From positions 1 through 64,000 of the forward strand of contig CBFHYX010000011.1 in the NCBI GenBank assembly GCA_965660145.1: a stretch of 64,000 bases of DNA, written 5' to 3'. Positions 8,024 through 17,234 of this stretch are shown here, in pieces. Source of the stretch: JABURQ01 sp029243145. Lineage in GTDB: Bacteria; Planctomycetota; Planctomycetia; Planctomycetales; Planctomycetaceae. The notes beneath the pieces were generated by a model. That model had not been told where the DNA came from and ran no database searches. It saw nothing but the letters and a program-made list of their open reading frames with translations. The stretch's first letter is position 1, and each line of letters begins with the position of its first letter. The translations under genes and the position numbers were made by a program.

Positions 8024-9577
8024 CTACTCGCGTCGCCACAAAGTATCCCCGGTCCGGTCTTCAAGGACGACTTTCAAATCACTTAGCCCGTCGCGAATAC
8101 GGTCGGCAATTCCCCAGTTTTTGGTTTCCCGTGCTTCGGCTCGCAAATCGATAATCAGATTCATTAAGCCGTTGACGAATTCATCATCGGCTGCGGAATC
8201 TTTCTGTAAGGGTTTTCGGAACACACCGAGTAAGTTGGAGAGTTCTTTCAAAATCCCGACTGCCGTTGTGAGTGTCATCACGGCAGAGTTTTGATCAGAG
8301 TTATCACCAAGCTTTTCGCTAGTAATGAAAGCGTTGATGGCTTTTCGCATCTCGTGCAAAATGCCGACCCCGCCACCGGTATTGAAGTCATCGTCCATTG
8401 CTTCCCAGAAACGAGTGCGGAACAATGCAATTTCTTTCAGCAATTCCGACTCGGCTTCTTCGAGGCTGACACTTTCTTCTCGCTTGGGGGAAGTCTCTAA
8501 ATCATAAAAACTCTTGCCTGTGATGCGGCCGTAAGTTTCGAACAGACGATAGAAGCCTTCGATACTCTTTTCGATTTCGGCAATCCGCTCTTGGCTGAAA
8601 TCGATTGGGCTACGATAATGCGTTGCCAACAAGAAGAAGCGAATCGTTTCGGGGTCAAATTTCTCAAACATCAGTTTGACCGAATCGGCTCCCTTGGAAC
8701 CGGCCAGCTTGCCGACTTCCTGAGCTTCTTTGGCAGTGTTGAGATCACCAGTTTTATCGTGTCCGCCGCCAACTTTTCCAGATTCTCCACTGGCCTGCAT
8801 CAAGCCGTTATGCATCCAATACGTCGCAAAAGGCTTGCCGGTGCAGCATTCCGATTGAGCGAGTTCGTTTTCGTGATGCGGAAACATGAGATCGAGCCCG
8901 CCGCCATGAATATCGAGCGTTTCGCCGATATATTTCATGCTCATTGCCGAACATTCAATATGCCAGCCAGGCCGTCCATCACCCCAAGGGCTCTCCCAAG
9001 AGGGCTCTCCCGTTTTTGATTTTTTCCATAAAGCGAAGTCGGCAGGATGATGTTTTTTGTCGGTCGCCTCAACGCGTGTTCCGGCCATAATTTCATCGAG
9101 CTTACGTCCACTGAGAGAACCGTATTTTTCATCTTTCGTCGTCTCGAAATAGACATCACCATCAAGCGGGTAAGCATATCCATCGTCAACCAGCTTTTGG
9201 ATAATATCGAGCATTTCCTGAATGTGCTCGGTCGCATACGGGAACTTGTCGACCGTATCAACCCCCATAGTGGCTAGGTTTTCGAAGTAGTCTGCGGTCA
9301 TCTCTTTCGCAAGAGCTTCGACCGTCATGCCCTTTTCGTTGGCCTTATTGATGAGCTTGTCATCAACATCGGTGATATTAATCACATACGTGACATCATA
9401 ACCAATATAAGTCAGGTAGCGTTTGACCGTGTCGAAGATCACGGGGCCAACCATGTGACCGATGTGAGCCGGTTTATAAACCGTCGGACCACAGAGATAC
9501 ATGCCGACCTTGCCCGGCTCGATCGTTTTAAAAGGTTCTTTGGTTCTTGTCAGCGTGTTGTAAACTTTGATCGTCAT
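8024..9577 (-). CDS. cysS: cysteinyl-tRNA synthetase with degenerate KMSKS loop
   Basis: Charges tRNA-Cys with cysteine. The class I fold is clear: MYLCGPTVYKPAHIGH with the HIGH motif at residues 38-41, VTYVINITDVDDKL, the zinc-site block WHIECSAMSMKYIGETLDIHGGG, and PHHENELAQSE. Where KMSKSLGN is expected, the protein has an insertion of about 25-30 residues rich in Gly, Lys and Glu. A KLAGSKG sequence follows at about 290-296, before the usual DPETIRFFLL block. The second Lys of KMSKS is therefore replaced, though a Lys follows two residues later. The start at 9577 (MTIKVYNTLT) is chosen over 9628 because it matches the family and has GGAG 12 bases upstream. It is placed between ispF and ruvC. 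Confidence 0.95.
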   Translation of the reverse strand: MTIKVYNTLTRTKEPFKTIEPGKVGMYLCGPTVYKPAHIGHMVGPVIFDTVKRYLTYIGYDVTYVINITDVDDKLINKANEKGMTVEALAKEMTADYFENLATMGVDTVDKFPYATEHIQEMLDIIQKLVDDGYAYPLDGDVYFETTKDEKYGSLSGRKLDEIMAGTRVEATDKKHHPADFALWKKSKTGEPSWESPWGDGRPGWHIECSAMSMKYIGETLDIHGGGLDLMFPHHENELAQSECCTGKPFATYWMHNGLMQASGESGKVGGGHDKTGDLNTAKEAQEVGKLAGSKGADSVKLMFEKFDPETIRFFLLATHYRSPIDFSQERIAEIEKSIEGFYRLFETYGRITGKSFYDLETSPKREESVSLEEAESELLKEIALFRTRFWEAMDDDFNTGGGVGILHEMRKAINAFITSEKLGDNSDQNSAVMTLTTAVGILKELSNLLGVFRKPLQKDSAADDEFVNGLMNLIIDLRAEARETKNWGIADRIRDGLSDLKVVLEDRTGDTLWRRE

Positions 9578-9599
9578 CCTTGTGATCAACTCCCGATAT

Positions 9600-10121
9600 T
9601 CAAGAATCTGTTTGCGTAGAATTATCAATGCGTACGAGCAGCACGATGGCCTCGGCGTTCATTGCTTCACCGCGACCGACCGGGCCGACCAATTCGCCCG
9701 TTTTTGCCTTCACGTTCACACAGTTTACATCGAGTTGTAGTAGCTCGGCCAATCGTTGACGAATCGCCGGTTTGTGGGGTGTCAGCTTGGGTTGTTCGGC
9801 TGAAATGGTGCAATCGAGATTGATGATAGCCCAACCCCGAGCATGAATCTCTTTGACAGCTTCCAGCACGAAGACATCCGAAGCTGCCCCCTTCCACTGA
9901 GGGTCGGAATTCGGGAACCATTCACCGATATCACCGAGACCGGCGGCTCCCAGTAAAGCATCGGTCACCGCGTGCAACAACACGTCGGCATCGCTGTGTC
10001 CGTCGAGCCCCTTGGCAGACGGGATTTCCACTCCTCCCAGCATCAACGGCGGCCCCACCACCAGACGGTGTGCGTCTTGGCCAAGGCCGACTCGTATCGA
10101 AGCTGGAGAAATCGTGGTCAT
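9600..10121 (-). CDS. ispF: 2-C-methyl-D-erythritol 2,4-cyclodiphosphate synthase
   Basis: A cytoplasmic enzyme of the MEP isoprenoid pathway, cyclising CDP-methylerythritol phosphate to MEcPP. The metal-binding Asp/His pair is in GLGQDAHRL (16/18). Further signatures are GGVEIPSAKGLDGHSDADVLLHA, GDIGEWFPNSDP and VNVKAKTGELVGPVGRGEAMNAEA. At 173 residues it is slightly longer than the usual 155-160. It ends 22 bases before the cysS start, so it probably heads the ispF-cysS-ruvC-ruvA run. No ispD is adjacent. Confidence 0.95.
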   Translation of the reverse strand: MTTISPASIRVGLGQDAHRLVVGPPLMLGGVEIPSAKGLDGHSDADVLLHAVTDALLGAAGLGDIGEWFPNSDPQWKGAASDVFVLEAVKEIHARGWAIINLDCTISAEQPKLTPHKPAIRQRLAELLQLDVNCVNVKAKTGELVGPVGRGEAMNAEAIVLLVRIDNSTQTDS

Positions 10122-10214
10122 CGTCCCTGTTTCGTCTAACTGGAATCCGTCCGGTAAGTGGACGCAATTATAACGGGGAACCCAATTTCGGGCAATGCGA
10201 TCCGTCCCGCCCCT

Positions 10215-11927
10215 CTACTCCGCCAGTTTCAACTTGTAACAGACCGCTTCCTCATAGTTGCGAACCAATAAATAGCCGTTGGCAAAGGCGGGATTGTTCC
10301 ACGTTTTCCCACTCATTGCCGGCATGCGATACAATTCTCGCCATTCCTCGGGAGTCGCCTCAGCGAATACTAATTCGCCTCCTTCGGTGATAATTGTGAG
10401 CAAATCACCAATCAGGATCACTTGCCCGAAACCGGTGTCAGAACGAGCCTTCCACTTCCGCCGTCCCGTCTTCATCTCGATGCACGACATCAAGGTTTCA
10501 TCCAAGCCATAAATAAATCCGTCTTTGTAGACGCCATCATTGAATTTCAGTTTGAAGAAATTTTTCTTCGACCACTCCGGTTCCGATCTCCAGGTATCCT
10601 CGTCTCGGCTGACATTCAACAAAACCGACCCTGAATTGTAGCTGCTGGAGATAAATACTTGGTCTCCCCGAACGATGGGTTGTGCCGCATTCACTTTGGG
10701 CATGTTCGACCATTCAAACCGCCACTGTTCGTCTCCATTTTCAGGATCGACTCCAGCAACTCCGTCGCCGTCAAAAACGAGAAGCTGTTGTTCTCCCTGT
10801 AGCTCGGCGAAATTCACACCTGCATACGAAGCTGGATGATTTCCTTTGGCCCAGACAATCTCTCCCGTCAACTTGTCATAAGCGATCACCGCTTTGCCCG
10901 GTTGACGGTCTGACGGTTCCTTTAACAATTCCTCTTGAGAGATTCCTGCGTTGACAATGACTCGATCACCCACGATCAAAGGAGAACCGGACATCGCCCA
11001 CTGAGTATTGTCGGCATTCGCATCTTCCAAGACTTTCCGTTGCCAAATCAAGTCTCCCGTGAGAGCGTTCAGGCAGTTCAAATAGCCCGTGCCGCCCAGC
11101 GTGTAGGTTTTGCCTTCGTGAATCGTGGGTGTCCCTCGCGGTCCATCGCCTCCCACTGCTTCCGACCAGCGTGTTTTATCAGCATGCGACCAGACTTCTT
11201 TACCGGTTTTGAGTTCATAACAGACAACCAGTTCCTCGTCATCAAGTTGTTCTTGTGTCCAACACAAGTCATCCACAATCGAGAACGATGACCATCCCAA
11301 CCCGACCTTAATTCTCCACAATTCTTCGGGAGGATTATTTTGAAAATCACGATCTAGCTGAACGTCGAGTACGCGCCCTTCACGATCATCATTACGAAAC
11401 TGTGGCCAGTCGCTGTCTGCAATTTCAAGTTCGCGAAGGGAGACATCCAGATCCGATTTCTTTTGTGTCGCCTTCGATTCTCGCGCCAAATCTTCCGAAG
11501 TGGGGCTCCACCGCCACGCAAAGCGAGGAAACATATCGCCTTCCATCGATTCAATTCGGACCGACGCCACGACACCACCGCAGACGGCAACCAAGCCAAC
11601 CAGTCCCAGAAACCACGACTTCCAAGTGACTCCCGAGAGAAAGGACCACCAAATGAGTGACAGAAGAATACTTAACGGGAACAACACATACAAACTGAGG
11701 AACGAGAACGTGCTTTCATCCAGTTTCATATTGAGCGTATCAATCACAAACTCTGTTTGATTGAAGTAAGCGAGCAGCCCAAACAGAGCAGCCACCGGAA
11801 ACAACATGAAAAACAATCGTCGCAAATTCACACTACCTTGTGCGCTGATGGAAGGAGTCTCAATTTTTTCTGGTGTGGGTGAAGGCCCAGTTTGCCCACT
11901 CTTGACTGATTGATCATCCTGTGACAT
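10215..11927 (-). CDS. membrane-anchored PQQ-type beta-propeller protein
   Basis: A 570-residue protein with three N-terminal hydrophobic segments (about 32-54, 70-95 and 102-123), then a periplasmic-side region built of repeated blades such as ELKTGKEVWSH, NALTGDLIWQRKV, DKLTGEIVWAKG and EMKTGRRKWKA. These are PQQ/BamB-like eight-bladed propeller repeats. Such proteins are abundant in planctomycetes and their ligand is usually unknown. The conserved PQQ-dehydrogenase catalytic residues are not evident, so an enzymatic role should not be assumed. It lies between ispF and a sulfatase, all on the minus strand, with a 33-base gap to the sulfatase start side. Confidence 0.85.
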   Translation of the reverse strand: MSQDDQSVKSGQTGPSPTPEKIETPSISAQGSVNLRRLFFMLFPVAALFGLLAYFNQTEFVIDTLNMKLDESTFSFLSLYVLFPLSILLSLIWWSFLSGVTWKSWFLGLVGLVAVCGGVVASVRIESMEGDMFPRFAWRWSPTSEDLARESKATQKKSDLDVSLRELEIADSDWPQFRNDDREGRVLDVQLDRDFQNNPPEELWRIKVGLGWSSFSIVDDLCWTQEQLDDEELVVCYELKTGKEVWSHADKTRWSEAVGGDGPRGTPTIHEGKTYTLGGTGYLNCLNALTGDLIWQRKVLEDANADNTQWAMSGSPLIVGDRVIVNAGISQEELLKEPSDRQPGKAVIAYDKLTGEIVWAKGNHPASYAGVNFAELQGEQQLLVFDGDGVAGVDPENGDEQWRFEWSNMPKVNAAQPIVRGDQVFISSSYNSGSVLLNVSRDEDTWRSEPEWSKKNFFKLKFNDGVYKDGFIYGLDETLMSCIEMKTGRRKWKARSDTGFGQVILIGDLLTIITEGGELVFAEATPEEWRELYRMPAMSGKTWNNPAFANGYLLVRNYEEAVCYKLKLAE

Positions 11928-11960
11928 CGGGTAACCCTTTAGTGTTGTAAGCGTCGCTAA

Positions 11961-13319
11961 TTATTTCTGTTTTTTGGTCTTCAATCGTTCGCCGGTGACT
12001 CGATCAAATCCATCCGCACGCCGTTCGTCTGGCAACACATCGTTCGTTTCTTTCTGCCAGCGGGCAAGGGCAGCTTTGAGTTTATTGACCGGTTTTTCAT
12101 AATTCGGATCATCGATCATGTTGTTCATTTCAAAGGGATCCGAGTCCAGATCATAAAATTCCCACTCCCGTCTTGGTGCCTCAAAACAGATGCTTTGCGA
12201 CTTGGGTAACTTTCCTGCTGCATGTAACTCGATCATCTTAATGTAGGTGGGACTGCGGACGGCATCCGCAGGTGGAGTGAGAGGAACGTCGGAATAATAA
12301 TTCCGCACTAATCGATATCGCGACGAGCGAATTCCACGCGAAAAATCTTCAAAGTCGTGCCAGTTATGTTCCGAAAAAGCATACTTACGAAACGGTAACT
12401 CCGGTTTCAGAAAAACGGGAAGACAACTTTTCCCCATGAAATTTTCACCCACTGACAATCCCGCGACATCTAGAAACGTGGCGGCGATATCCACTGAACT
12501 CATGATGGCGTCAGATGTGCTACCCGCAGGAATTTTCCCCGGCCATTTTACAATCCAAGGCGTCTTCACACCGCTGTCGTAAACGGTTGTCTTACAACGG
12601 GGGAACGGCCTACCATTATCACTGATGAACAGAATCAAAGTATTCTCGGCAACCTGCTGATTTTTGAGTTCTTCCTGAACCGCACCGACCACTCCGTCTA
12701 GGCGAGTGATTTCATCGTAATACATCGCGAGATCTTCGCGCGTCTCAGAGTTATCTGGCAAAAAGGGAGGAACAACCGCAGTATCGGCGGTGTGCGGTTC
12801 GGGAATCGTATCTTCCTGATAAGGGCGATGGGGATCGACAAATGCAAACCAGAAAAAGAAGGGTTTATCGCGGGGTCGTTCTTTGACCGTTTTCACCCAT
12901 TCGAATTGTTTGGTGTTGACGGAATCAAACTTGGGGACCGTCTCATTCCCCAAATGCCATTTCCCCGCCGACGCGGTGTAATATCCGCTCTCTTTGAGTT
13001 TCTCGACAAACGTAATCTGTTCTCCCGGCAGCGGAATGTGAAGTTGATGTGCGCCCGTGTTGTGAGGGTAACGCCCTGTGATGATGCTGGCACGACTCGG
13101 GCTGCACGAACTACACGTCAACATCGCGTTATCAACACGAAGTCCGTCCTTTGCAAGTTGATCGAGATGGGGAGTTTTGATGTGCGGATGGCCGTAAGCT
13201 CCGCAATCGTTCCAAGCCATGTCATCTGCGATGAATAGAATAATGTTGGGACGTTCGTCGGCTGATGCCGATATGGCGAGCGTGATAAGGCAAAGCAAAA
13301 TGAAGAAATAACGTGTCAT
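11961..13319 (-). CDS. secreted sulfatase (type I, formylglycine-dependent)
   Basis: Hydrolyses sulfate esters, probably on algal polysaccharides, after export. A clean signal peptide (MTRYFFILLCLITLAISASA) starts at 13319, which is preferred over the ATG 21 bases upstream. The alkaline-phosphatase-like fold begins PNIILFIADDMAWNDCG with the first metal Asp pair. The formylglycine site is CSPSR at residues 72-76, followed by the usual ASIITGRYPHNTG. KWHLGN and the C-terminal LFISDNGRP metal site are present. The 452 residues fit the family. The substrate cannot be read from the sequence. No formylglycine-generating enzyme gene is in the window. Confidence 0.92.
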   Translation of the reverse strand: MTRYFFILLCLITLAISASADERPNIILFIADDMAWNDCGAYGHPHIKTPHLDQLAKDGLRVDNAMLTCSSCSPSRASIITGRYPHNTGAHQLHIPLPGEQITFVEKLKESGYYTASAGKWHLGNETVPKFDSVNTKQFEWVKTVKERPRDKPFFFWFAFVDPHRPYQEDTIPEPHTADTAVVPPFLPDNSETREDLAMYYDEITRLDGVVGAVQEELKNQQVAENTLILFISDNGRPFPRCKTTVYDSGVKTPWIVKWPGKIPAGSTSDAIMSSVDIAATFLDVAGLSVGENFMGKSCLPVFLKPELPFRKYAFSEHNWHDFEDFSRGIRSSRYRLVRNYYSDVPLTPPADAVRSPTYIKMIELHAAGKLPKSQSICFEAPRREWEFYDLDSDPFEMNNMIDDPNYEKPVNKLKAALARWQKETNDVLPDERRADGFDRVTGERLKTKKQK

Positions 13320-13399
13320 GGTTTGAGAATCCCGATTCATTCATGGGCAAGATGAACTACTCATCCTGAGCAAATCTTCCAGAATAACAACCCTCCCCC

Positions 13400-13804
13400 T
13401 CAATCCAGAAATCGCGCACGTTCAGAGGGAGTGGGAATACGACACGATTCCTTTTTTCCGAACAAAGAATATCGAGAGACAGATACAGCCCGATAACCCA
13501 AATTTCTCAAGGGAAGTGGAATGATCCACAATAATGCTCCGAGAAATGCCCAGAATCCACCCAGATACCAGAGAATGCGGACCACCGCTGAAGAACGTCG
13601 AAACAGTCCCGATTCCGTCTTTAGAATGAGCGTATTCAAGTTTTGAACGTCATTTGAATCAAGTAATGATGCAGCCGCCTCACTCTGGAGTGGTGCAAAC
13701 TGAAATTGTTGCCGTTTGTCCCGGAATATCACGAAATCGACACTTTTGTTGCAAAGTCCGCAAACACCGTCAAAAAACAGGATTGGGTGGGGTGTTATTG
13801 ACAT
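13400..13804 (-). CDS. DCC-family thiol-disulfide oxidoreductase-like protein (DUF393)
   Basis: A 134-residue protein opening HPILFFDGVCGLCNKSVDF. The DGVCGLC motif (Cys pair at about 15 and 18) is the signature of the DCC family, which has a thioredoxin-like CxxC. Downstream blocks FQFAPLQSE, LKTESGLFRRSSAVVRILWYLGG and RNLGYRAVSVSRY fit the family throughout. It is cytoplasmic or membrane-peripheral, with one hydrophobic stretch in the C-terminal half. Partners are unknown. It is transcribed away from the VWA gene. Confidence 0.9.
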   Translation of the reverse strand: MSITPHPILFFDGVCGLCNKSVDFVIFRDKRQQFQFAPLQSEAAASLLDSNDVQNLNTLILKTESGLFRRSSAVVRILWYLGGFWAFLGALLWIIPLPLRNLGYRAVSVSRYSLFGKKESCRIPTPSERARFLD

Positions 13805-14111
13805 CTTACTCTTCCGATTGAGGGGTGGAACTGTTTAGCTAACCGCAATCCACTACAGAGCTTAACGCATAATTGAGTTCACAAAAGGCCGATTTGACTC
13901 AAATGCCCCCGGTTAGGAGGCATAATTGCATCTCCGTCGATTTTTCCCCGGTTATCAGGTACATCCCGATGCGTATTCCCCAAGATGAACTTGATACTAC
14001 ATCTTGCCGATAGTGAAATAAGAGAGAGCCTCTTAAAATCAAGGGAACCCTCCCTTACTCAAAAGGTGCTTTGCAGCCTCGTATTGAGTTTGCCCCTGCA
14101 AGTGGATTCGT
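13805..14111. other. 307-base divergent intergenic region
   Basis: Lies between the divergent DCC and VWA genes, so it must hold promoters for both. I see no clear boxes, repeats or RNA gene. Confidence 0.4.
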
Positions 14112-15065
14112 ATGTCGACCGTCTGGAACGAATTTGAAGTCGTTGAATCAAAGGGCGCTGCCTGGAAAAAACCGGCAGAAGCGTACGGGATCTCCACAAT
14201 TCTGCATGCGGTCATCTTCTCTCTGCTTTCTGTGTTCACTTTTCTGGAATCGCCTTCACAATTTGCCGAAGGGCTGCTCGTTTATTTCGATCAGAACGAA
14301 CTGCAGGAAACACTCGAACCCGATCCCATCCAGCCGACCGAGTTTTCCAAAGAAACGGGAGGAAGTGAGTCGTCATCTGTTGCGTTTTTAACCTCTTCGA
14401 CAGACTTCAATGTCTCGGCCCCTCGCCTTGCCGATACGGCCTTTCCTATTCCCCATGATCAAGAACTGAAATCTTCTAGTCTGGCAACTTATGTGGGAGC
14501 GTTAGCCGGAACGGGACGAGGAGGAAACGGGGAAGGCGATGGTCAGGGAGATGGGCATGGATTCTTTGGGGATCCGGGGGCTGCCAAGTCGTTTGTGTTT
14601 GTCCTCGACCGCTCAATGAGCATGAACAAAACACATCAATTGAGTAACGGACTCACTCGTTTCCAGCGACTGAAGACAGAGTTGATCGGCTTCATCGACA
14701 AACTCCGACCCGATCAGACGTTCTATGTAGTGTTCTTCAACGACAAAATGAACCGTATGCCAGCAGAAGGAATGGTTCCCGCCACAGTGGAGAATAAACG
14801 TAAATATCTGAAATGGATCTCCACCGCCGTTGCTGTCGGCGGGACCGATCCACGATTGTCGATTCGACTGGCGATGAAGCTCGATCCCGAAATGATCTAC
14901 TTTCTCTCAGACGGTGAAGTGGAACGAGATTATCAGTCGCAAATGTTGAAGCACAATGCGGGAGAATGGAAGCTAAATACTTTCGTGTTCGGTTTGCGAG
15001 GAGCAGGCCCGTTCATGAAATTCTTTGCAGAGAAGCACAATGGCGAATATCTCTATATTCCTTGA
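14112..15065 (+). CDS. VWA-domain protein with N-terminal membrane anchor
   Basis: The 317-residue protein has one N-terminal transmembrane segment (about 28-48, ILHAVIFSLLSVFTFL), a low-complexity Gly/Asp/Glu linker (TGRGGNGEGDGQGDGHG) and a C-terminal von Willebrand A domain from about residue 155. The metal-ion-dependent adhesion site reads LDRSMSM (DxSxS), with GGTDPRLS and YFLSDGEVE as later metal and loop elements. Such anchored VWA proteins are numerous in planctomycetes and probably mediate protein interactions at the cell surface. The downstream neighbour is a convergent DUF1559 gene 15 bases away. Partner unknown. Confidence 0.85.
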   Translation: MSTVWNEFEVVESKGAAWKKPAEAYGISTILHAVIFSLLSVFTFLESPSQFAEGLLVYFDQNELQETLEPDPIQPTEFSKETGGSESSSVAFLTSSTDFNVSAPRLADTAFPIPHDQELKSSSLATYVGALAGTGRGGNGEGDGQGDGHGFFGDPGAAKSFVFVLDRSMSMNKTHQLSNGLTRFQRLKTELIGFIDKLRPDQTFYVVFFNDKMNRMPAEGMVPATVENKRKYLKWISTAVAVGGTDPRLSIRLAMKLDPEMIYFLSDGEVERDYQSQMLKHNAGEWKLNTFVFGLRGAGPFMKFFAEKHNGEYLYIP

Positions 15066-15080
15066 GATTCGGTCGGAGAA

Positions 15081-16037
15081 TTAAAAGTTTCCGAGCACTT
15101 CATTATCTTGCATTTGACACAACTGATACCAGGTTTGTTTGTCAATGTTGACACTAATCGGTCGGACCGAGCCATCGGCCAAAGCAAACTGAACAACCCC
15201 TTTATGCGGACTACTAAATTGCCGAGCGTAGGAACCTCCTAATCCATCTGCTGCCGAGATTGGTGCCGATGCCATCCAGGTTTGTTCGACATAGGGTTTT
15301 CCCACAATGTCCCCCCTCATGTACTCACCAAACATCAAGACCTGACTTGTCCCATCCGTGATCTCAGAAAATCGAGTTTTGGAGCGGTTATAGAAAATCC
15401 CTTTTCTTGATTCATAACCCGGCGTGTCGGCCCAGTATCCAGTGACACCAACATAGTTCGTGAGTCCAAACAGCTTGGAGGTCACGGTTCGCATTTCCAT
15501 CCCCACCCCATAGGGGCCGAGATAATAGTTTGCACGGGTATTGTAACGACTGGCAATGTAATGACTGGTTGAAGGGCACAGAAACATGCTCAATTTCGCA
15601 CGTCCTGCCTGATTAGCAGCAGGGTTGGCGTTCCATTGCGTTCCACCAATTCGGTCCACCTTGAGAAAATCGCTAGGGATCTGCTTGTAAAGAGCCGACT
15701 GCTCCAAAAAGGGCAACAAGTAGGCCAAGTGACCGATCCCCGAATGATCTCCTCCAGTCGTTAGTGTCAATGACTTGTCATTGGGATTTGCTCCCAAAAA
15801 ACCGGGTGGAAAACGACGGTAGACATCGTGAAAATTGTGGGCACTGAGAGCAATCTGCTTCAGATTGTTTTTACACTGGGTACGTCGTGCGGCTTCACGA
15901 ACCTGCTGAACGGCTGGTAACAAAAGTGCAACCAAAACGGCAATGATGGCAATCACCACCAGCAGTTCGATCAGTGTAAAACCAGAACGAGTCGAGTTTT
16001 TCTGTCCTGTGACGTGAGGGGAAGCGATACATTTCAT
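15081..16037 (-). CDS. DUF1559 protein with type IV prepilin-like N-terminus
   Basis: After a short basic leader, the sequence SGFTLIELLVVIAIIAVLVA is a prepilin peptidase site and hydrophobic helix. LLPAVQQVREAARRTQC.NNLKQI follows, the standard start of the planctomycete-expanded DUF1559 family. The C-terminus carries the family's ending motif in which HKGVVQFALADGSV precedes a short helix. At 318 residues the length is typical. The protein is probably a surface pseudopilin-like component of unknown role. Two more paralogues are in this window (39895-40893 and 60008-61066). Confidence 0.93.
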   Translation of the reverse strand: MKCIASPHVTGQKNSTRSGFTLIELLVVIAIIAVLVALLLPAVQQVREAARRTQCKNNLKQIALSAHNFHDVYRRFPPGFLGANPNDKSLTLTTGGDHSGIGHLAYLLPFLEQSALYKQIPSDFLKVDRIGGTQWNANPAANQAGRAKLSMFLCPSTSHYIASRYNTRANYYLGPYGVGMEMRTVTSKLFGLTNYVGVTGYWADTPGYESRKGIFYNRSKTRFSEITDGTSQVLMFGEYMRGDIVGKPYVEQTWMASAPISAADGLGGSYARQFSSPHKGVVQFALADGSVRPISVNIDKQTWYQLCQMQDNEVLGNF

Positions 16038-16246
16038 CGGTTAATATTCTCCGGAGTCTCTGCATGAGGGGGGAATGAGTGAGTCCGTGGCTTGAAGATA
16101 AAGACCACACCCACCCAATCTCACGCATAAATTTCCAGATTTCCCGAGAATCACCAGCAAAGAGGGAAATTCCTCTAAGCTCACGCCAAACTCTCGGCGT
16201 GAAGTGCTGGCATCACGGATTCTTCAGCCGTACAATAACCCGCATC

Positions 16247-17110
16247 ATGACAGGGACTTTCGCACAATTGGACGAATCGGGGATCGGCATCGTAGGTGTC
16301 GGCTTGATTGGTGGTTCCATCGCGGCGGCACTGAAAAAATCGGGGTACTCCGGCAAGATTGTCGGCTTCGGACGCAACGCAGAACGACTCCGAAAAGCCC
16401 AATCCTTGGGGCTGCTTAGTGATTTCTCCACCGCACCCGATTCAAAAGTGGACGAACTCTCTCTAATTGTGGTCTGCACACCCGTTGATCGAATTGTGGA
16501 AGATGTCCAAGCATATGCAGATGCGGCCAGCGCGGGCACAATCATTACGGATGCGGGCAGCGTCAAAGGCGCAATTTGTGACCAACTGCAACACTTCGCC
16601 GATGCAGATGTCACCTTTATTGGTTCGCATCCGTTGGCAGGCTCTGAGAAAAACGGGTTTGAATACGCAGATCCCGAGTTGTACCACGATCGACTCTGCT
16701 TTCTGACTCCTTACGAGAATACGCCCTCCGAAAAACTTGCTCGCATTGAAAATTTCTGGTCGGCGATTGGCATGAAGTTGCATCGAGTGAGTCCCGACGA
16801 ACATGATCGCCTGATGAGTGTGACCAGCCACGCTCCGCATGTCATTGCCGCGGGTGTCTCGTTGTTGCTGGAAGACGAATACAAACCGTTCACAGGGTCT
16901 GGTTTTCAGGACACAACACGAATTGCCTCGGGCGATCCGACATTGTGGCGGGCCATCGTGATGCAGAATCGACAGCAATTGTCTGAGACTCTGAAGAAAT
17001 TCAGCCAGATCATGCAAGATTTGTCGCAAGCCGTCGAAGAGGGTGACCACCAGAAACTGGAACAGTTGCTGGAACTGGCGAAAACCCACCGCGATTCCCT
17101 CGTCTCTTGA
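16247..17110 (+). CDS. tyrA: prephenate dehydrogenase
   Basis: Oxidatively decarboxylates prephenate toward 4-hydroxyphenylpyruvate in tyrosine synthesis. The N-terminal Rossmann domain has GIVGVGLIGGSIAAALKKSG at about 13-32. LIVVCTPVDRI, TDAGSVKG and FIGSHPLAGSEKNG are diagnostic TyrA blocks, and HDRLMSVTSHAPHVIAAG lies in the helical dimerisation domain. The start at 16247 (MTGTFAQLDES) gives 287 residues. An upstream ATG would add 56 residues of unlikely sequence. No ACT domain and no fused chorismate mutase are present. It is followed by palindromic repeats and purL on the same strand. Confidence 0.93.
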   Translation: MTGTFAQLDESGIGIVGVGLIGGSIAAALKKSGYSGKIVGFGRNAERLRKAQSLGLLSDFSTAPDSKVDELSLIVVCTPVDRIVEDVQAYADAASAGTIITDAGSVKGAICDQLQHFADADVTFIGSHPLAGSEKNGFEYADPELYHDRLCFLTPYENTPSEKLARIENFWSAIGMKLHRVSPDEHDRLMSVTSHAPHVIAAGVSLLLEDEYKPFTGSGFQDTTRIASGDPTLWRAIVMQNRQQLSETLKKFSQIMQDLSQAVEEGDHQKLEQLLELAKTHRDSLVS

Positions 17111-17146
17111 GCAATCATTCGGTATTTTGGAGGCTGATTTTCATCG

Positions 17147-17208
17147 GGTCCGTACTGCGGACCGTTGAAAGTCAGTCACTAGAGGCTTTGTGGTCCGCAC
17201 TGCGGACC
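17147..17208. repeat. pair of GGTCCG..CGGACC palindromes
   Basis: Two hairpin-forming units, 17147-17163 (GGTCCGTACTGCGGACC) and 17192-17208 (GGTCCGCACTGCGGACC, stem of 7 with a 3-base loop), separated by 28 bases in the tyrA-purL gap. They look like REP-type elements. A terminator role is possible, but no T-run follows. Confidence 0.55.
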
Positions 17209-17234
17209 CTACATGAATCGCAAGGAAGTACGTT

